In this document: in pieces, positions 59,141-64,000 of the stretch | Numbering within the stretch: position 1 is the first letter of the stretch | Layout of the letters: each line of letters begins with the position of its first letter | Assembly: GCA_029747015.1 (NCBI GenBank) | Contig: JAKOGI010001338.1 | Location: 1 to 64,000 of the forward strand | Reading direction: 5' to 3' | DNA: 64,000 nt | Source of the DNA: Carnegiea gigantea | Taxonomy: Eukaryota > Streptophyta > Magnoliopsida > Caryophyllales > Cactaceae | Notes under the pieces: model-generated | What the model saw: the letters and a program-made list of their open reading frames with translations, nothing else | Told to the model about the DNA's origin: nothing | The model's database searches: none | Position numbers and translations under genes: made by a program

Positions 59141-61129
59141 CTACCCTTCTTCATCTTCGACCGGATTAGAATTTGTCTTCATCATTGGCCTCCTAATTGT
59201 CAAGGGGACGATAACGGGTTCCAAACTTCCGAATTGAATGGTGAATGGTCCTTGAGAACGGATTGTGCTGCTCCCCCTTTGTTGATAAGATCGAGCAGGC
59301 CTTTGCTGCGGCGATGGGGGGAAGTACTCCACATCAGCAGAAATATGATTGCCCCCGGCGGAGTCATCCAGGTCCAATATGATCTTTCCATCCCTGGCTA
59401 GTTGCATAATGCGCTCTTTAAGAGTAATGCATTTCTCTGAAGGATGGCTAACAACCCTGTGATAGCGATAGTACTTTGGGTCGCTTGTCCTTCTAGCTTC
59501 TTCTGGCCGCTTAGGCTCAGGGAGTTTGATAATCCTATTTTCAAGTAGATCATCCAGCATTCCTGATAAGTCTGAATCAGGAAACGGGTACTTCTTTTCT
59601 TGGAGCTCCTTTAATGTTGGTCGCTTCCGTCCAACGTCCCTCGACGATGTTCCTTTCTTTTCTTCTGGCCTAGATTTGCCTGAAATCCGTACAGGCTCCT
59701 CAACGGAAGTGGCCATGGATTCCTTTACGGGTGCCTTGGAAGGCTTTGCGCTCTTCTTGATCTCACCTTTGTCCTTCTTGAACTCATATGAGGAGAGTGG
59801 TTTGCTGCGGCGATTTGCTATCATCATTTCCATGGCATGTGCCTTCGTAGCTAGCTCTTGGAAGGTCCTAGGCTTGCTCATCTGCAAGACATAAAGCAGG
59901 TCCCACTCCATGCCCTGAGCGCACATCTCGACGGCAGAGGCCTCGGACAGACGATCCTTGCATTTGAGGCTGAGAGATCTCCAGCGGTTGATGTAATCAA
60001 GGACCGGCTCATCCTTCCACTGCTTAGTATTTGTCAACTCCGTCATACTAACAGTGCGCTGAGTACTATAGGACCTGTTAAGGAATTCATGCTCCATTTG
60101 GTCCCAGCTGTTAATAGACTCAGGCTCCAAGTCCGTATACCAGTCGAAGGCGATTCCTTTGAGAGAACGGACACACTGTTTCACCAATCTATCTTCCTCA
60201 GTACCAGCATTGCTGCACGTCTCAATAAAGTGGGCGATGTGCTGTTTGGGATTGCCCTTACCGTTAAATTGGTTGAACTTAGGGGGCTGGTATCCATGAG
60301 GCATGTGAAGAGCATCGATCCTTTTTGTGTAAGGTTTCGTGTACAGATGCGTCTTTCGGGATCCTCCCCCTAATTGGGTTTTGACAGCATTTGCGATTAG
60401 GCTTTGAATCTGTTCGACAGACATCGACGCTAATGAGGGTTCCTTCTTCTTCATGCACTCGTCATCAAAGTCTTCGCTGCGGTTAGACTCCTTGTCAGAC
60501 TCTTCGCCATCCGAGCCTTTGCTAGAAGACTCGAATAGCCGCTTCTCGAACTTCTTCATCAGCGTAGCGATCTGCTCACTTTGGCGCTTGATTTGAGCGT
60601 CTTTCTCTAGATTTTTCTTAACGAGCTTCTCCAATGTTGCTTTCATGCTTGCAAGTTGTTCCTCTACGTTGGTCGCCTCCGTCACCATGGCTGGCATAAT
60701 AACAGAATTGGCGGATTCGGTCTCCGATTTAGCGACCAACTGTCTTGGCGATGCCGGTGAGGAGTCACTGCTAGTATAGCCATGATCTTCTTCACCGAAA
60801 GGTTCGAAGGTGGGGCTTGCCTGAGTTTGGAGCTCGCCCATCTCTTGACATATTGTTGGGTGCACTTTGAAGCCTGCAACAGATTTTTGCTTCAAAGAAT
60901 GCGAAGGGACTTTGCTAACTCCTTTAGGTAAGCTGGAGTTGAGGCTTGGGATTCCGCGAGACTGTAACGGGACAGTCCCAACTGATTGTTTTATGGCAAT
61001 CACAGCAGCAGCTTTTGCCATACTTCGGGTCATAACTCCGCTCGACGTAACGCTAGCGGCTGTTGATCCTTGAGATGTGGATCGGACAGCTTTCCTTGCC
61101 GGCTGAGGGATGGCGTTCTTAGGGGCCAT
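59141..61129 (-). CDS. Tat gag
   Basis: The 662-codon open frame starts at ATG 61129, 67 bases after the 5' LTR. The N-terminus is Ser/Ala-rich. A helical coiled-coil-like stretch (about 165-200) and an acidic/serine patch precede the capsid domain at about 285-435 (GNPKQHIAHFIETC, FDWYTDLEPESINSW, EFLNRSYSTQRTVSM). Near residue 560-575 the usual zinc-binding CXYHR...H....C motif of Tat Gag reads YYRYHRVVSHPSEKC, with the first Cys replaced by Tyr, so RNA binding may be impaired. It ends at TAG 59141-59143, after which the same frame stays open. Gag and protease may be normally separated there, or the stop may be a mutation. Confidence 0.88.
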   Translation of the reverse strand: MAPKNAIPQPARKAVRSTSQGSTAASVTSSGVMTRSMAKAAAVIAIKQSVGTVPLQSRGIPSLNSSLPKGVSKVPSHSLKQKSVAGFKVHPTICQEMGELQTQASPTFEPFGEEDHGYTSSDSSPASPRQLVAKSETESANSVIMPAMVTEATNVEEQLASMKATLEKLVKKNLEKDAQIKRQSEQIATLMKKFEKRLFESSSKGSDGEESDKESNRSEDFDDECMKKKEPSLASMSVEQIQSLIANAVKTQLGGGSRKTHLYTKPYTKRIDALHMPHGYQPPKFNQFNGKGNPKQHIAHFIETCSNAGTEEDRLVKQCVRSLKGIAFDWYTDLEPESINSWDQMEHEFLNRSYSTQRTVSMTELTNTKQWKDEPVLDYINRWRSLSLKCKDRLSEASAVEMCAQGMEWDLLYVLQMSKPRTFQELATKAHAMEMMIANRRSKPLSSYEFKKDKGEIKKSAKPSKAPVKESMATSVEEPVRISGKSRPEEKKGTSSRDVGRKRPTLKELQEKKYPFPDSDLSGMLDDLLENRIIKLPEPKRPEEARRTSDPKYYRYHRVVSHPSEKCITLKERIMQLARDGKIILDLDDSAGGNHISADVEYFPPSPQQRPARSYQQRGSSTIRSQGPFTIQFGSLEPVIVPLTIRRPMMKTNSNPVEDEEG

Positions 61130-61170
61130 GTAGAGTTTATGGCTTGGAGAAAGAGATGAGAAGCAGAGAA

Positions 61171-61189
61171 GGTCCCACCGAGCGTGCTA
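61171..61189 (-). other. Primer binding site of the Tat element
   Basis: TAGCACGCTCGGTGGGACC on the minus strand starts 6 bases inside the 5' LTR end. Similar sites occur in Tat elements. I do not assign the tRNA. Confidence 0.6.
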
Positions 61190-61195
61190 AAAATT

Positions 61196-61769
61196 TGTAA
61201 ACACAAATTTCGAGCCTAAAATAAATTAGACAAGAAATTGATGAACAAATTGAATTTCGGTATTGATATTGTATGTGGGTACAATCTCTGTATGATTGTT
61301 ACAAGAACAAGTATAATAAATCCTCTGATTCGATCTCCTTGAAATGATCTTGAATAATTTGTCTTAAGAGAGGGCCTAAGAGGCTTAATCTCTTTCGAGG
61401 ATTTGATCTCTGAAACTAGATGGCACGTATTTGGAGTGCTTGTTGTCTTTTTGCAGAGAGAGTTTCTGAGCTCTTATGAGTTCTTCTGAAAACGCCGACC
61501 CCTGAAATGAGGGGAGTAGCTCCTTTTTTATAGAGGAAGCAAATGAAGACTTCCATTAATTATCCCTTAAACGAAAATGAATAATAATTCATTTTCTTTA
61601 TCATTCGTGATACGTGGTGCTTTTTAATTGGCCGTCGTAATTATTCACGAAATATTTAGTTTGACACATGGCAACGTGTAATTAGGCGAAATAAAAACAT
61701 TGTATTTTCCACGTGGCAGGTCTTGATTGGACAGATAATTTTTTTTTCTTTTTTTTTTTGCCTTCTACA
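61196..61769 (-). repeat. 5' LTR of the Tat element
   Basis: Minus-strand start TGTAGAAGGC, end TGTTTACA, followed outside by GGATC at 61770-61774. It should hold the element promoter; a TATA-like TATAAAAAAGG on the minus strand lies near 61530-61540. Confidence 0.93.
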
Positions 61770-61928
61770 GGATCATTTTCAGTTCAAGTCAACTTCAAAT
61801 TAGTTGATTTTTTGTCTAATGATCTTCTCTCACATAGAAAAGTAACTTTAGTGGAAAATATTCTAGTCCAATTTAGTTCAGTTTTGTCCAGATCGGTGGA
61901 AAAAGATGTGGTGAAAAGAGATCAAAAG

Positions 61929-62519
61929 TAGAGCTGGGTAACAGGTCGTGTTGGGTCGAGTTCGTGTTCGTGTCGAACTTAAACGGGTTGAAAATTTCTC
62001 GACCTGAACCTAACCCGTTTATTAAACGGGTTGAAAAACCTTGACCTGTACCCATTTAATTTTTAAACGGGTTGACCCACTTAACCCGTTTAAGATAAAC
62101 AAGTGAAGTTCAGTCGCCTAATTAACCATTTACACATTTAATATCTTCAACTAATAAGTAATTATAGTGTTAGAAATTAAGTTTACATATCACATTAAAT
62201 AATTACTCTTTAAAATTCCCCTGATTCGTCATAATTCACAATTTTTAAAATTTTTTATATTGTTAATTATCTAATAAAAAGTAAATGGATAAATGACAAA
62301 TGGAAAAATGAGTTGAGTTATTTAATTCATTTAATTAAACGGGTTAAATAGGTACTTTTTCGTGTTGAGAATCTCAACCTGAACCTAACCCATTTAATTA
62401 AACGGGTTGAACGTGTCAACCCATTTAATTAAATGGGTCGAAAGTTTATACCCAAACCCACTTAACTTCGTGTCGGATTCGGGTCGGTAATCGTGTCGGG
62501 TCAGCTTTTTCCAACTCTA
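61929..62519. mobile_element. hAT-type MITE with 8 bp target duplication
   Basis: Ends TAGAGCTGG and CCAACTCTA are inverted repeats with one mismatch. ATCAAAAG flanks both sides exactly (61921-61928, 62520-62527), the 8 bp duplication of hAT elements. The interior is rich in inverted AACGGGTT/AACCCGTTT words near both ends and has no coding frame. Confidence 0.9.
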
Positions 62520-62527
62520 ATCAAAAG

Positions 62528-64000
62528 AAATGATGCAACTTGCAAGCAAGAAATACAACATTGAAGTACGGGCCCACAGCAAGTAAAAGCAAGATGTTCA
62601 GCACAAACGGAAGTACACAACGTAGAATAGCAGGAAAAAAGCCCAGAGAATCAATTGAGCAAAATATATCTATATAAATACTATTAAAATTGAGTGATAA
62701 CACCATATTAAGATATGTATCTTCCATATCATTAGCCAAGTCATCCATTCATTATGTGTATTGTCACATAAGTATTATAAGTAGAAAAATTAATGGCATT
62801 AAGCAATTGCACTAATAAATTAAAATATACCAAAATTAAGACTTGAAATTGTGTATGCACTTTCATCTTATATTGGTGATAAATTACTTGATTATTTAGT
62901 AGTAACTAGCCAACGATCCAACTTCAAGAATTAACCCCATCCCCCCCAAAAAAAAACATGTAATGCATTGACCAATATGATGATGCTTTCGTTTGTCTGA
63001 TTAGAATTAATTTACAATGGTTTGTAACGTATGCCTTGATTGCTGACTATAATTATTATAATACTTAACTGTTTACTTTAATTTAATTAATTTTATTTGT
63101 TGTAATGGCTTTGTGGCTCTTATCTATAAATATTTTTGCTTAATAAGCGAAGAAATACAGTAGACTACTAAAGCTTTTCCTTCCTAAGCCCCCCAAAAAA
63201 AAGGTACATATATGAAGGGATATTCATCCTTCCATTGGCAATTTGTCTCTAGGTGTTCAAAAGGTGTAATCTTAATTCTAATATTGATGTTTGTTTCTTA
63301 TTGTTGGATAATTCACTATATTCATGTATAGTATTGTGTATATATTTTTTTTTCCATTTTCATATACTGGTTGTTTAGAGTAGTGGGAGAAGGCAACATT
63401 ATCAATATATTGTCGTTTATGGGAGCATTTTTTCTTTTAAAGACAAAGGGTGACACCATCATATATATATTAAAAGTTGGATTGAGCTCATGTATGATCA
63501 ACACATATGCTTGCTATATAAGATGCCACATAGAAGAGAATAATCATGTAAAGTACTTAATGCAATATAAGATGCCACATGAGATTTAAACTAAAAAGAA
63601 AATGATATGTAAGATGAATGTAAATTTAATATACTATTAATTTTACATAATAAAGTAACTTCTCACATACCTTCTTATTATTTAATAATAAAATTAATCA
63701 TAAAATATATATGATTTAACAATGCAAATATACTATTACCATAATAGATATTTTTTCAAATAGCAAAAATAAATTAATATGTTAAATTATGTAATTATTA
63801 CAAGTTGAACATTTCTTCTTGATTCTTTTTTTTCTTTTGGTTGTGATAATATCCTCTTTGTTCTTAATTTCAACTTACATTTTTATTTCATTTGTTAAGT
63901 CATTTCTTTGTTAAAAACTTTATATTTTTTAAAGACTAAATTCACCCGTCACGCCGTCTCGCACGTCGGCGCCGACGACCTCCCAATATCAGGTCTCTGT
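62528..64000. other. AT-rich spacer to the window end
   Basis: Short frames only, without domains. No terminal repeats or RNA gene recognised. Confidence 0.55.

Larger units (their letters stand above)
47528..61769 (-). mobile_element. Complete Tat-lineage Ty3/gypsy retrotransposon, 14.2 kb
   Basis: The LTRs (47528-48099, 61196-61769) are about 98% alike and start and end TG/CA. GGATC flanks both ends (47523-47527, 61770-61774). On the minus strand the order is 5' LTR, primer site, gag, protease, RT, RNase H, second archaeal-type RNase H, integrase. Between pol and 3' LTR come an antisense gene, a minisatellite and a captured peroxidase fragment. The second RNase H and the extra 3' region place it in the Tat group. 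Frames carry a few nonsense changes and one shift, so this copy is non-autonomous, but it is much younger than its neighbours. Confidence 0.93.

Overview
This window is plant nuclear DNA, and I see no intact host gene in it. Nearly everything recognisable belongs to transposable elements of kinds found together only in flowering plants: Ty1/copia and Ty3/gypsy (Athila-like and Tat) LTR retrotransposons, L1-type and RTE-type LINEs, a TRIM, CACTA and hAT elements, Harbinger-like MITEs, and an endogenous pararetrovirus. Base composition is AT-rich, and almost every coding frame is broken by stops or small indels. The species cannot be named from the sequence.

Layout. 1-6448: Athila-like LTR, primer site and broken gag, cut by a 5' CACTA fragment (2730-4431), then a second Athila LTR piece and the 3' end of a copia element with its LTR. 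6449-11404: AT-rich spacer with a SINE-like tRNA promoter and a 1.3 kb block of almost pure A/T. 11410-20296: an old copia element with about 310 bp LTRs and target duplication ATAAC, itself split by a gypsy solo LTR (18260-19676, duplication ACGAT). 22195-27480: degraded L1 LINE. 27480-31760: 5' part of another copia element. 31828-41744: a nest in which 15 bp inverted repeats flanked by TAA enclose a reverse-strand caulimovirid provirus (about 33.0-41.3 kb), split by an RTE LINE (33.6-35.7 kb). 42430-47175: an RNase H fragment, a TRIM, and a tandem duplication whose first copy has taken three insertions while its second copy still shows the empty sites.

47528-61769 is a complete Tat-lineage gypsy element on the minus strand. 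It has 572-574 bp LTRs about 98% alike and target duplication GGATC, so it is clearly younger than the other LTR elements here. It carries gag, protease, reverse transcriptase, two RNase H domains and integrase. Between pol and its 3' LTR lie an antisense two-exon gene encoding a plant-mobile-domain plus coiled-coil protein, a 14-unit minisatellite of about 60 bp repeats, and an apparently intronless fragment of a class III peroxidase in the sense orientation. This element is the most interesting part of the window. 61929-62519 is a hAT MITE with an exact 8 bp duplication; the rest to 64000 is AT-rich spacer.

The elements do not form a pathway. They record successive nested insertions, and relative ages can be read from nesting order, LTR similarity and the paralogous empty sites.
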